IMG/VR virus record: IMGVR_UViG_3300048591_000437
Coordinates: 1 to 29,677 of that record
From: a virus
Direction: 5' to 3' (one strand)
Length of the DNA stretch: 29,677 nucleotides
Under the pieces are notes generated by a model, which saw only the letters and a program-made list of their open reading frames with translations, made no database searches and was not told the DNA's origin. The stretch's first letter is position 1. Every line of letters begins with the position of its first letter. Position numbers and translations under genes: made by a program. This document shows positions 7,326 to 14,437 of this stretch, in pieces.

Positions 7326-7356
7326 CTCTTGACTGTGACTCGACTGTGAGGTGAAC

Positions 7357-7644
7357 ATGAACGCGACCGAACTTTCAGCACTCGCCGGCGTCGCCTTGTC
7401 GCTGGCCTTCTCGTATCTCCCCGGCCTCAGTGACCGCTTCGACGCCCAAAGCCCAACGACCAAGCGCCTCGTCATGGCCGGCGTCCTCCTTGCGCTCAGT
7501 GCCCTGATCTACGCGCTGTCATGCGCAGGCGTGCTGACCGTCGCCACCTGTGACAAGACCGGCGCGCTGGGCCTTGCATCGGCGTTTCTGGCGGCGCTTG
7601 TGGCGAATCAGGCGACGTATGCCATCAGCCCTCGCAAGGGGTAA
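7357..7644 (+). CDS. Holin-like small membrane protein (95 aa)
   Basis: Three hydrophobic stretches are visible, at about residues 3-22, 38-60 and 70-88, with short polar connections. This is the size and layout of small phage holins, which permeabilise the inner membrane at lysis. The preferred start is ATG at 7357, with GAGGTG just upstream; a GTG two codons earlier is possible. It is the first gene after terminator unit A and begins a run of membrane-protein genes. No endolysin is recognised nearby, so the holin call rests on topology and context. It could be another phage membrane protein. Confidence 0.5.
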   Translation: MNATELSALAGVALSLAFSYLPGLSDRFDAQSPTTKRLVMAGVLLALSALIYALSCAGVLTVATCDKTGALGLASAFLAALVANQATYAISPRKG

Positions 7645-7649
7645 ACGAC

Positions 7650-8288
7650 GTGGACGCGCTCACGATGCTCAGGGTTCTGCGCGTCGCGCTGGGGCTATGC
7701 GTGATTGTCGTTGTGATCGTGCTTGCAGTGCGGCGGAGGATCGAATGGTGGCAAGTCGCATGGCTGATGATCTATCTCATCAACCAGTCGGCGTTTGCCG
7801 CCTACATCCTCATCGCAGGCCATCTCGGCGCCATCGACACGGCAATGGCGCGCATCTGGAGCGTCACGCTCGACATTCACGGCTCGTTTGCGATGCTGAT
7901 GTTTCTGACCGTGGTGATGCTGAGCGGGCGCAAGGGGCGGGGCGACGGACAGGGCAAGGGGCAGAGCAAAGGGCAACGCAATGAACGGCGCAAGCCTCAG
8001 CCTCAGCGACTTGCTCGGACTCGTGCTGACCGGGCTGATGATCGTCATCAGTCTCTTGTCGATCTTTCGGCGGAATGGGAATTCCTCGACCGCATCCGAT
8101 GCGCAAGCCCTCAGCGCGTCATGGCGCATGCTGACGCAGGAGCAGCGGCGCGAGATCGAGATCAAGGACGTGCACAACGCGCTGCTCGCAGAGCAGCTTT
8201 GGCGGGCGAGGATCGAGCCGGTGCCGCGAGCGCAAGCCGAGACGATCTACAACACGGTGAGCGACCTGGCCGCGCAATTCTCGATTGA
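7650..8288 (+). CDS. Multi-pass membrane protein with long overlapping C-terminus
   Basis: The GTG start at 7650 has AAGGGG nine nt upstream. Residues 1-90 contain three hydrophobic segments (about 8-27, 35-57 and 75-92), followed by a Gly/Lys/Gln-rich stretch. After about residue 110 the frame runs out of phase through the next gene (7981-8442) for some 308 nt, giving Arg-rich text that looks like a shadow translation. So the frame is open, but the functional protein may be only about 110 residues, with the stop lost by mutation or a sequencing frameshift. A holin or anti-holin role is possible from its location only. Confidence 0.5.
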   Translation: MDALTMLRVLRVALGLCVIVVVIVLAVRRRIEWWQVAWLMIYLINQSAFAAYILIAGHLGAIDTAMARIWSVTLDIHGSFAMLMFLTVVMLSGRKGRGDGQGKGQSKGQRNERRKPQPQRLARTRADRADDRHQSLVDLSAEWEFLDRIRCASPQRVMAHADAGAAARDRDQGRAQRAARRAALAGEDRAGAASASRDDLQHGERPGRAILD

Positions 8289-8442
8289 CGAACTGGACAC
8301 CCTCATGCTGGCTATAGACATTCGACCCGACTCCGTGCGCGGCGACACCATCGAGGAGCGCGCCCGCGAGCTGGTGCTGGCCGCCGACCGGCGCGGTCGG
8401 TTGGAGGCGCTCGTCCGCGCAGCGAGGGCAGAACGGCCATGA
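7981..8442 (+). CDS. Membrane-anchored effector-associated-domain (EAD, death-like) protein
   Basis: This 153-aa protein has one N-terminal membrane segment (about residues 9-29), a helical linker (about 45-85) and a C-terminal domain (about 88-153). The domain follows the pattern of bacterial effector-associated domains: FSIDELDTLMLAIDI at 100-114, an ERARELV helix around 126-132, and GRLEALVRAARAERP at 139-153. EADs are small death-fold-like adaptors that link NLR-type ATPases, proteases, TIR domains and other effectors in bacterial conflict systems, and are common in Chloroflexota and Cyanobacteria. In a phage it could be a decoy or a recruiter of host effectors. The subtype is not assigned. 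The start overlaps no recognised stop and has AAAGGGC upstream. Confidence 0.68.
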   Translation: MNGASLSLSDLLGLVLTGLMIVISLLSIFRRNGNSSTASDAQALSASWRMLTQEQRREIEIKDVHNALLAEQLWRARIEPVPRAQAETIYNTVSDLAAQFSIDELDTLMLAIDIRPDSVRGDTIEERARELVLAADRRGRLEALVRAARAERP

Positions 8443-8681
8443 GACATGCCATGAGGCCAGCCGTGAGACATGCCGTGCAACATCTTGCGCAACTGGCGCT
8501 GGCCATTGTGCTGTTTGGGGCGTCGCTCGCGCTTGTGGCGGGCGAGTCAGGCACGACCGATGCGAACACCGGCTACAACACGCCGGCTTTCACGAGTCGA
8601 TATCCGGCAGTGGAATCAGCCGGGAAAGATGATCGGCCTCTCGCGTGCGACTATCGCTATACACAGGCGGTGCACAAGTGA
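8439..8681 (+). CDS. Small protein with N-terminal membrane/signal segment (80 aa)
   Basis: The start overlaps the EAD gene stop as ATGA. A basic, His/Arg-rich N-terminus (residues 1-14) is followed by one hydrophobic segment (about 16-35) and then a polar C-terminus of about 45 residues. This is consistent with export or a type II membrane anchor. The N-terminal DNA contains a repeated TGAGACATGCC (8440-8450 and 8464-8474), so the leader seems to have grown by duplication. Its place in the membrane-protein block allows a spanin-like or lysis-accessory guess, but there is no lipobox and no coiled coil, so the function is left open. Confidence 0.5.
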   Translation: MRHAMRPAVRHAVQHLAQLALAIVLFGASLALVAGESGTTDANTGYNTPAFTSRYPAVESAGKDDRPLACDYRYTQAVHK

Positions 8682-8694
8682 ACAGAGGGACACG

Positions 8695-8961
8695 GTGAAA
8701 TACGAAGCAAAACCCACGGTCGTCAACGCAATTCAGTTCACGCCCACGAGCACCGGCCAATGCGCTGCGCTCGTGGGCATCCACAACATCATCGGCCACG
8801 TCAAGGGCGACTGCCTGATCCTCGCCACCGCGCGCGGCCCCGAGATTGCGCGCATCGGTGACTACATCGTCAAGCGCGCCTGTGGCGACATCGGCGTGGA
8901 GAAGCGCGACACGTTTGAGCGCGACTTTCAGCCGGCGCCCACCTTGCTTGCACATGGCTAA
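8695..8961 (+). CDS. PGDYG-like small phage protein (88 aa)
   Basis: The start is GTG at 8695, chosen because the protein sequence becomes family-like exactly there; the open frame further upstream (from 8470) is the shadow of the preceding gene. The sequence reads as a common small phage protein. An N-terminal strand KPTVVNAIQFTP is followed by a central segment and the IGDYIVKRACGDIGVEKRD region, equivalent to the PGDY/W turn, ending in DTFERDFQPA. The family is small, beta-rich and widespread in phage genomes, with no established function. It overlaps the next gene by 8 nt. Confidence 0.65.
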   Translation: MKYEAKPTVVNAIQFTPTSTGQCAALVGIHNIIGHVKGDCLILATARGPEIARIGDYIVKRACGDIGVEKRDTFERDFQPAPTLLAHG

Positions 8962-9169
8962 ACTTTCTGACCGCGAGCTGATCGACGCCATTCTCGAAAG
9001 CCCGTGCCGGCGCGAGGCGGTGGAGCAACTTGTCATGATGATGGCGGCGACGGCGCAGAATGGCCGGCTAAATGGCCGCTACGAAGTGACCATCGCAGGG
9101 CGTCAGGTGTCGAGCGCGGTGTATCAACACCACTGCTCGCGCACACTGCCGGAGCGGGTGAGCGCATGA
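8954..9169 (+). CDS. Small hypothetical protein (71 aa)
   Basis: I do not recognise this protein. It starts inside the last codons of the PGDYG-like gene, which argues for translational coupling. Residues 1-35 are helical and acidic, with a Met-rich patch (VMMMAAT). The rest looks strand-rich, with two Cys/His-containing spots (HHCSR near the end). It is the last gene before the 260-nt non-coding gap that precedes the packaging genes. Its start has no strong Shine-Dalgarno sequence. Confidence 0.5.
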   Translation: MAKLSDRELIDAILESPCRREAVEQLVMMMAATAQNGRLNGRYEVTIAGRQVSSAVYQHHCSRTLPERVSA

Positions 9170-9431
9170 GGTCGCGCGCATGACGTGAAGGCGGCGCAAA
9201 GGGGCGCAAAGAAGCGCCTCAAGAAGCGCCTCGGAAGTGCGCAGCGCGGCAGGTCGTTCGCGGATGCTCTCACGGCGCGGCGGGTAGCGTAAAGCAACCG
9301 CCCTCGCACCATCCACGACGCCGCCCAACGTTCACTTCGAGGCGCTCTGCGTCCTCTTGGCCGGCGGGCAGGACGCAACAATATTGTAATGCGTTTGTAT
9401 ACGGGTATACGATTTAAGGAATGTCGGAAAG
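9170..9431. promoter_or_regulatory. 260-nt non-coding gap before the packaging genes
   Basis: I see no convincing gene here. The first part contains short duplications (AGAAGCGCCTC twice near 9210-9240). The last 55 nt are much richer in A and T and hold ACAATATTGT, a perfect 10-bp palindrome (9378-9387), and two GTATAC sites separated by GG (9397-9402 and 9405-9410). TTGTAA (9385-9390) and TATACG (9406-9411) could form -35/-10 boxes with a short 15-nt spacer. This is the most likely place for a late-gene control region. Confidence 0.45.
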
Positions 9432-9896
9432 ATGTCGGATTTTGACTGGACGCCCAGACGCAGCGACGCGGCGGTGATGCTTGCGAAGGGCTGCACGAAC
9501 AAGGAGACCGCCGAGGCCGTCGGTGTGGCCGAGCGCACGATCGAACGCTGGCGCGCCGACACTGAGTTCATGGCAGAGGTTGACCGGCTGAGCGTGATGG
9601 TTGACCTGGCAAACAGGGCAGAGCGGCTGAGGCTTGCGCAGCGGGTTGTGCGGCGCATGGAAGAGCGCACGGGGCGCGACCTGCTCGACTGGCTGAGGTT
9701 CATTCAGAGTGAAACAGATGGCGCGAAACTCGACGGCGGCTTCATCGAAAAACTTGCCGCCCTCCTATCGTCTGGCGAAGGCGCGCCCGACGTTGCTCCC
9801 GCCGAAAGCGCAGGCGCAACTGGCGGCGACGCTCGCGCCGGCGCAACCCCAGACAGCGCAACCCCAGACGGCGCAAGCGCCCCTGACCCCGCCTGA
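9432..9896 (+). CDS. Terminase small subunit-like HTH protein
   Basis: This 154-aa protein begins with a homeodomain-like helix-turn-helix (about residues 8-47). Its sequence AAVMLAKGCTNKETAEAVGV followed by ERTIERWRAD is the classic pattern of DNA-recognition domains in small terminase subunits. A helical middle (about 50-110) probably drives oligomerisation. The last 45 residues are Ala/Gly/Pro-rich and overlap the next frame. It sits directly upstream of the large terminase, the expected partner that binds the packaging site. ATGTCGGA is repeated across its start (about 9421-9440). Confidence 0.78.
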   Translation: MSDFDWTPRRSDAAVMLAKGCTNKETAEAVGVAERTIERWRADTEFMAEVDRLSVMVDLANRAERLRLAQRVVRRMEERTGRDLLDWLRFIQSETDGAKLDGGFIEKLAALLSSGEGAPDVAPAESAGATGGDARAGATPDSATPDGASAPDPA

Positions 9897-11214
9897 CATT
9901 GCCGACTGGATCGACACATCCGTCACCATCGAAGACCCTCAGCGCGAGCCGTCGATCATCCCGTTCGGCCTGTGGCCGGCCCAGCGCGACGTGTTGCAGT
10001 CGCTCCAGCATGAGCGGCAGATCATCATTCTCAAGGCGCGCCAGCTCGGCATCACCTGGCTCGTGCTGGCGTATGCCCTGCACCTGTGCCTCTTCCACGC
10101 CAACAAGACGGTCATCATCATCTCGAAGGATCAAGAGGCGGCCAATGAGACGATCCGGCGCGCACGCGGCATGTTCACGCGGCTGGAGGCAAAGCCGGCG
10201 GCGCTCGTCATTGACAACGTGGGCGAGGTCGCATGGTCGAACGGCTCTCGCGTCAAGGCGTTTGCGTCCTCCAGCGATGCCGGCTCATCGTTCACCGGCT
10301 CCCTGTTGATTCTGGATGAGTTGGCAAAGAACCCGAAAGCCGATGCGATCTACACCTCGGCAAAGCCGACGATTGACGACGGCGGGCGCGTGGTGATCCT
10401 GAGCACCGCGAAGGGCAAAGACAACCTGTATCACCGGCTTTGGACAAAGGCAACCGAGGGCGCGAACAACCTGAAGGCGATCTTCATCCCATGGCACGCA
10501 AGGCCCGGCCGGGACGAGGCGTGGTATGGCCGTGTGGCCGCCGACGCGCCGACGATGCAGCATCACACGCAGGAATACCCCGCGACGCCAGAGGAGGCCT
10601 TTCAGGCGCTTGCAGAAACGCCCTTCTTGCCGGCGATTGCATGGTGGGACATGTGCCGCGAAGACCTGCCGCCGCTAGGTGGCCGTGAGCCGGTGGTCGT
10701 TGCGCTCGATGCGGCCACGACGAACGACTCATTCGGACTTGCGGTGGTGAGCCGGCACCCGCAACGAAAGGGCGACGTGGCGCTGCGCATGACGCGAGAA
10801 TGGCGACCCGTGGACGGCGTGATTCGGTTCGGCGACAAGGGCGACCCAGAAACGCCGCGTGGCTATGTGCAGATGCTCATCGACCGCTTCAACGTGGTGC
10901 AACTGTGCGGCGACCCCTACCAGTTGCACCAGATGTTCGGCGAAATCAGGGACGCTGGCCGCGTCTACGTGGCCGAGTTCAATCAGGGCGCAGAGCGGCT
11001 TGAGTCTGACAACCAGTTGAAGCAACTTATCATTGAGCGGCGCATCTCGCACGACGGCGACGCAACTGCACGCCGGCACATCGAGAACGCCGACGCGAAG
11101 GTAGACGCCGATGCGCACAAGTTGCGCATCGTGAAGCGCGAGCAAAGCATGAAGATCGACGTGGCCGTCTGCATCAGCATGGCCGCCAAGCGATGCCTTG
11201 ACCTGAGCCTGTAG
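9718..11214 (+). CDS. Terminase large subunit (ATPase-nuclease)
   Basis: This is the packaging motor of 498 aa. The ATPase has the terminase-type Walker A KARQLGIT (about 10033-10056), Walker B LLILDE (about 10303-10320) and a coupling motif near LSTAKGKDN. The C-terminal RNase H-like nuclease starts at VALDAATTNDSFGLAVVS, with further acidic residues downstream. The start is uncertain. ATG 9718 (or GTG 9709) would overlap the small subunit gene by about 180 nt, and the first 60 residues are Pro/Ala/Gln-rich. The clearly family-like sequence begins near PDIADWID (about 9892), so translation from a rarer codon is possible. A 14-nt direct repeat lies at 9841-9870. Confidence 0.92.
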   Translation: MARNSTAASSKNLPPSYRLAKARPTLLPPKAQAQLAATLAPAQPQTAQPQTAQAPLTPPDIADWIDTSVTIEDPQREPSIIPFGLWPAQRDVLQSLQHERQIIILKARQLGITWLVLAYALHLCLFHANKTVIIISKDQEAANETIRRARGMFTRLEAKPAALVIDNVGEVAWSNGSRVKAFASSSDAGSSFTGSLLILDELAKNPKADAIYTSAKPTIDDGGRVVILSTAKGKDNLYHRLWTKATEGANNLKAIFIPWHARPGRDEAWYGRVAADAPTMQHHTQEYPATPEEAFQALAETPFLPAIAWWDMCREDLPPLGGREPVVVALDAATTNDSFGLAVVSRHPQRKGDVALRMTREWRPVDGVIRFGDKGDPETPRGYVQMLIDRFNVVQLCGDPYQLHQMFGEIRDAGRVYVAEFNQGAERLESDNQLKQLIIERRISHDGDATARRHIENADAKVDADAHKLRIVKREQSMKIDVAVCISMAAKRCLDLSL

Positions 11215-11257
11215 CGCGCCTGGCAGCGAGACTGGACGCGCGTGTGGTGATTGGCGA

Positions 11258-11263
11258 TACAAT
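11258..11263 (+). promoter_or_regulatory. -10-like box of intergenic unit B
   Basis: TACAAT in the context GATACAATCG lies 30 nt upstream of terminator hairpin B and 71 nt upstream of the portal start. TGGACG (11233-11238) is a weak -35 candidate with a 19-nt spacer. Support comes mainly from the equal placement of TANAAT boxes in all four intergenic units. Confidence 0.45.
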
Positions 11264-11273
11264 CGCACAAACA

Positions 11274-11322
11274 ACTGTCGTTCGCACATTTGAACGCGGC
11301 TGAGCAATCAGCCGCGTTTTTT
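11274..11322 (+). terminator. Unit B: ACTGTCGTTCG box plus intrinsic terminator
   Basis: The box ACTGTCGTTCG (11274-11284) is followed by AACGCGGCTGA (11293-11303), a GCAA tetraloop and TCAGCCGCGTT (11308-11318), then a T-run. The stem is a perfect 11 bp and the loop is of GNRA type. The same hairpin recurs exactly at 14456-14481. It lies only 12 nt before the portal start codon, which lacks a Shine-Dalgarno sequence, so an attenuator or leader role is plausible. Confidence 0.85.
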
Positions 11323-11333
11323 GTATCTAACAC

Positions 11334-13904
11334 ATGGCGCAAATACAACCTGATGTCCTGAAGCGAAGCGTCACCCGCGATGAAGCCGAATCCGGCATGT
11401 CGCACTACTGGATTGCGCCGCTGGCATTCGGCGCGGGCGCCGGCCTCGTGTCCATGCCCTACGAGCCGCCCGCATACTGGAGCCGTGAGCGCGACATCGC
11501 CCTGCGTGACGCCTACCGTCGCGGCGCACAGTGGGCGAGCGCGGTGAATATTGCCGTGACGCGCGTGGGCGTGTCGGGCTACGAACTCGACGGCGACGTG
11601 GGCTTGCGCGTCCGGCGCGCCCGCGAGATGCTCGGCTCGTCGTGGATCGACGCCGTGCAGCGCCTTGCGATGGATTACGTGACGACTGACAACGGCGGCT
11701 TCTGGGAGATCGTGCGCGCCACAAAGGCGTACGGCTCGCGCGTGCTGGGCATCGTGCCTCTGTCGAGCATTCGCTGCATCCGCACCGGCGATCCTGAGCG
11801 ACCGGTGATCTACGTTGACCGGCTCGGCAGGTATCACGAGCTGCGGGCACATCAGGTCGCCGGCTTCAGCGACATGCCCGACGAAGACTATTTCGGCGTC
11901 GGCCTCAGCGCAACGTCGCGCGCGTGGGACGCGATCTATGAGGACATGGCTGTGAGCGCCTACTTCAAGGAGAAGGCGACCGGCCGCCGGCCCCTCGCGC
12001 TCTACTTCATGACCGGCATGGCCGATCAGGCCATCGAAGACACGCTGAAGACGGCGCAAGAGGACGCGTCGCGCAAAGGGCTTCTGTCGTTCATGGGCGC
12101 GGCGATCAAGGGCAACCCGAACAATGTGCCGCTGAACCTCGTCACCGTGCCGCTTGCATCGCTCCCTGACGGCTTCAACCAGGAGAAACACGAGGAGCTG
12201 CGCGACATCAAGTTCGCCGCCGCGCTGGGCATCGACCCATCCGACCTAAACCCGCGGCTGATCGGCAACCGGCAGCTCGGCGCGGGCAGTCAGGCGCAAG
12301 TGCTTGACGACAAGCAGGATTCAAAGGGCTTGATTGCACTGCGTCAAAAAATTGCCGCGTTCATGAACGACACGGAGACGTGGCACCCGTTGCCAGGCGG
12401 CGTGACGTTTGCATGGAGCGAGCGCGACCTGAAGGATCAGCAGGCGAAAGCCGGCATCGCTCAGACGCGTGCGCAGACCCGCGCTGCGCAGATTCAATCG
12501 GGCGAGATCACGACCGAGGAGGCGCGGCAACTGGCCGTGGACGCCGGCGACATTCCGCAGTCGTTCATCCCTGTGGACAAGACCGACGAGGAGACGCTGA
12601 CCGACGAAGACAAGGCCGACAGTGGGCAGTTGCCGGAGGCGACGCCTGAAGTGCAATCGACGCAGGGCACGCCTGCGCCGATGAATGTGCAGCCGGCGGT
12701 GAAGTTGGCCGAACTGCGCGCGCTGCTGTATGAGGTCGTGGCCTACGGAGGCATTGCAGCCAAAGAAGGGCACACCGGCGCGATGGTCGCGCTGTATCCG
12801 CCGCAGTCTCAGGCGCTGGCCATTTCCGCCGGCCTTGATGCCGTGAGCTGGCCGCCCGATGCGAAGGTGACACAACCCAGTGAGATGCACATCACACTCG
12901 CATTTCTGGGTGAAGCTGCGAGCATCGATGAAGCGCGCCGGCGCGAGATGGCCACCAAGGCTGAGGACATGCTGCGCGAGGTGCCGGAGGCGGTGCGCTT
13001 CAACGGCATTGCGCGCTTCAATGGCAGTGAGTCAGACGGCGATGCGGTTGTCGTGTTGCTCAGCAGCAGCCGCCTGAACGCGCTCGCGGCCAACGTGCGG
13101 CGCGAGATCGGCGATGAGAGCGAGCATCCGTTCCTTGCGCACATGACGCTTGCCTATATCCCGAAGGATGCCCCCACCCCGACAGTGCCGCCGCCATTTG
13201 ATGCGCTGCGCATCGACCGACTGTCGCTCGTGTTTGCAGATAAACCGTTCGCAGAGTGGAAGTTGAAGAACGGAGTTGCGCTCCCAAAAGCTGACCCCCG
13301 TCAAACGGGGGCAAGCGCGCCGGCGGCTGCGCTCAAAGCCGCCCGCGGCTCGACCTTGCTTGCGCGCATCATCCCATCGCCGACGAATGAGCCGGCCACG
13401 CGCAAGGATGCCATCGCTTACTGGAAGCGCGCCACGACGCTGCTTGAAGGCGTCGGGGAGGCGTGGAAGGAAGCCGCGCGCGGACTCGCGCCTTCGGAGA
13501 CCGGCGAACTAAAGGAGTCGATCAGCTATGAGCTAACAGGACGCAACTCGCCGACCGTCACACTCAAGCTCATCGCCGGCAACAAGGAGCGGCCAGAGGT
13601 TGCCATTCGCGCCGTGCTGTATGGCCGGCGAGGCTTTGCGCCGAAGCGAGCGAAAGCCTTGCGCTTCACAGTCGGCGGCCAGACGGTGTTTGCGCGCAAG
13701 GTCAAGGGCGCGCTGGCAAACGACTGGCTGTCGAAGTCGCTCAAAGCCATCGAGCCGACCATGCGCGAGGCGGAGCGCGAGCTGGCGAGCGTGACAGTGA
13801 ACAGCATCGAAGTGTCGGATATTCCAGGCGCGATCAAGCGCACGCGGCAGTCGCAGATTCAAGCGCCGAAGACGCCGAAGACGCCGAAGCGCAAGCGCAA
13901 GTAA
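11334..13904 (+). CDS. Portal protein fused to 2H phosphoesterase and gp10-like domains
   Basis: This 856-aa protein has three parts. Residues about 1-445 are an HK97-type portal, the dodecameric DNA gate. Evidence includes the SIRC..TGDPERP.IYVDRLGRY segment, a VAGFSD strand, and the stem/clip-like EKHEELRDIKFAAALGI region. Residues about 465-645 form a 2H phosphoesterase with the paired motifs H519-x-T521-L and H603-x-T605-L, so the active site is intact. Residues about 690-835 resemble an HK97 gp10-like connector (SETGELKESISYEL, then YGRRGFAPKRAKALRF). The frame is open throughout. The 2H family cleaves 2',5' or cyclic nucleotide linkages and includes anti-CBASS Acb1, so a counter-defence role is possible. 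Confidence 0.85.
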   Translation: MAQIQPDVLKRSVTRDEAESGMSHYWIAPLAFGAGAGLVSMPYEPPAYWSRERDIALRDAYRRGAQWASAVNIAVTRVGVSGYELDGDVGLRVRRAREMLGSSWIDAVQRLAMDYVTTDNGGFWEIVRATKAYGSRVLGIVPLSSIRCIRTGDPERPVIYVDRLGRYHELRAHQVAGFSDMPDEDYFGVGLSATSRAWDAIYEDMAVSAYFKEKATGRRPLALYFMTGMADQAIEDTLKTAQEDASRKGLLSFMGAAIKGNPNNVPLNLVTVPLASLPDGFNQEKHEELRDIKFAAALGIDPSDLNPRLIGNRQLGAGSQAQVLDDKQDSKGLIALRQKIAAFMNDTETWHPLPGGVTFAWSERDLKDQQAKAGIAQTRAQTRAAQIQSGEITTEEARQLAVDAGDIPQSFIPVDKTDEETLTDEDKADSGQLPEATPEVQSTQGTPAPMNVQPAVKLAELRALLYEVVAYGGIAAKEGHTGAMVALYPPQSQALAISAGLDAVSWPPDAKVTQPSEMHITLAFLGEAASIDEARRREMATKAEDMLREVPEAVRFNGIARFNGSESDGDAVVVLLSSSRLNALAANVRREIGDESEHPFLAHMTLAYIPKDAPTPTVPPPFDALRIDRLSLVFADKPFAEWKLKNGVALPKADPRQTGASAPAAALKAARGSTLLARIIPSPTNEPATRKDAIAYWKRATTLLEGVGEAWKEAARGLAPSETGELKESISYELTGRNSPTVTLKLIAGNKERPEVAIRAVLYGRRGFAPKRAKALRFTVGGQTVFARKVKGALANDWLSKSLKAIEPTMREAERELASVTVNSIEVSDIPGAIKRTRQSQIQAPKTPKTPKRKRK

Positions 13905-13911
13905 CAGGCAA

Positions 13912-13938
13912 ATGAAACTCACGCGATGAAACTCACGC
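13912..13938 (+). repeat. Tandem duplication across a start codon
   Basis: ATGAAACTCACGC occurs at 13912-13924 and again at 13926-13938, a 14-nt tandem unit. The first copy encodes a five-codon mini-ORF (MKLTR, then TGA) whose stop overlaps the ATG of the gp10-like gene. The duplication may leave the upstream copy as a coupling leader or may be neutral. Confidence 0.7.
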
Positions 13939-14399
13939 CCATCCTGCCCAAAAAGAAACTGCCCTCGTCGCGCGAGATTGAGCGCGTCATCGAGCAGGTG
14001 ATGGACAACGCCGCCTATGACGCCATGGATGCGTTTCTGGGTGTCACCTCGACGTGGAAGAACCGGCCATCGTTTCACATCCGCAAAACGAACAGCGGGC
14101 GCACGGTCAGCACGCGCTCCAAAATCTTCGCCTATGTCGATCGGGGCACGAGAGCGCACACGATCAAGCCGAAGCGTGCTGGCGGCGTGCTGCGCTTCAA
14201 GGCCGGCGGCTTCAAGCCGAAGTCGCGACCCGGCTCGCTCAAGGCGTCGCGCGGCGCGCCTGGCCGCAAGTGGGTCGCATCGAAGGGCGTGCAGCACCCG
14301 GGCACCGAGGCACGCGAGTTCTCCAAGAAGGTCGGGGAGAAGATGCAGAAGGAGATCGGCAAGGAGATGCGCAGAGCCTTCAAGGCCCTGCTCAAGTAA
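13926..14399 (+). CDS. HK97 gp10-like head-tail connector protein
   Basis: This 157-aa protein carries the marks of the HK97 gp10/neck family. An N-terminal helix (REIERVIEQVMDNAA) is followed by a strand stretch ending in YVDRGTRAHTIKPK, a Gly/Lys-rich loop (GVLRFKAGG), and the GVQHPGTEAREFSKKV segment, then a C-terminal helix. Such proteins complete the head-tail interface and are usually encoded after the capsid gene; here it lies before the protease and capsid. The preceding portal fusion also ends in a gp10-like domain, so two related domains are encoded side by side. The start is ATG 13926; an upstream ATG at 13912 meets a stop after five codons. Confidence 0.72.
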   Translation: MKLTPILPKKKLPSSREIERVIEQVMDNAAYDAMDAFLGVTSTWKNRPSFHIRKTNSGRTVSTRSKIFAYVDRGTRAHTIKPKRAGGVLRFKAGGFKPKSRPGSLKASRGAPGRKWVASKGVQHPGTEAREFSKKVGEKMQKEIGKEMRRAFKALLK

Positions 14400-14415
14400 A
14401 GCTTAAAAAGTGGGT

Positions 14416-14421
14416 TAGAAT
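14416..14421 (+). promoter_or_regulatory. -10-like box of intergenic unit C
   Basis: TAGAAT in the context GGTTAGAATTC lies 35 nt upstream of terminator hairpin C. I see no convincing -35 box. Support comes from its equivalent position to the TANAAT boxes of the three other units. Confidence 0.4.
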
Positions 14422-14437
14422 TCTGCAAAGAACAAGA

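Noticed and set aside
9068-9381. Minus-strand frames in the 260-nt gap before the terminase gene
   Set aside because: Both start or end within neighbouring genes, have low-complexity Arg/Ala sequence and no binding site; the gap is better explained as regulatory.
11293-11334. Leader peptide LNAAEQSAAF read through terminators B and C from TTG
   Set aside because: The reading exists in both units only because the hairpin sequences are identical; there is no binding site, the two frames diverge after the U-tract, and no stop is placed to act as an attenuation switch.
10983-12191. Minus-strand open frame of 402 codons across the terminase/portal region
   Set aside because: It runs antisense through the terminase end, unit B and the portal gene, has the biased composition of a shadow frame, and crosses a clear terminator.
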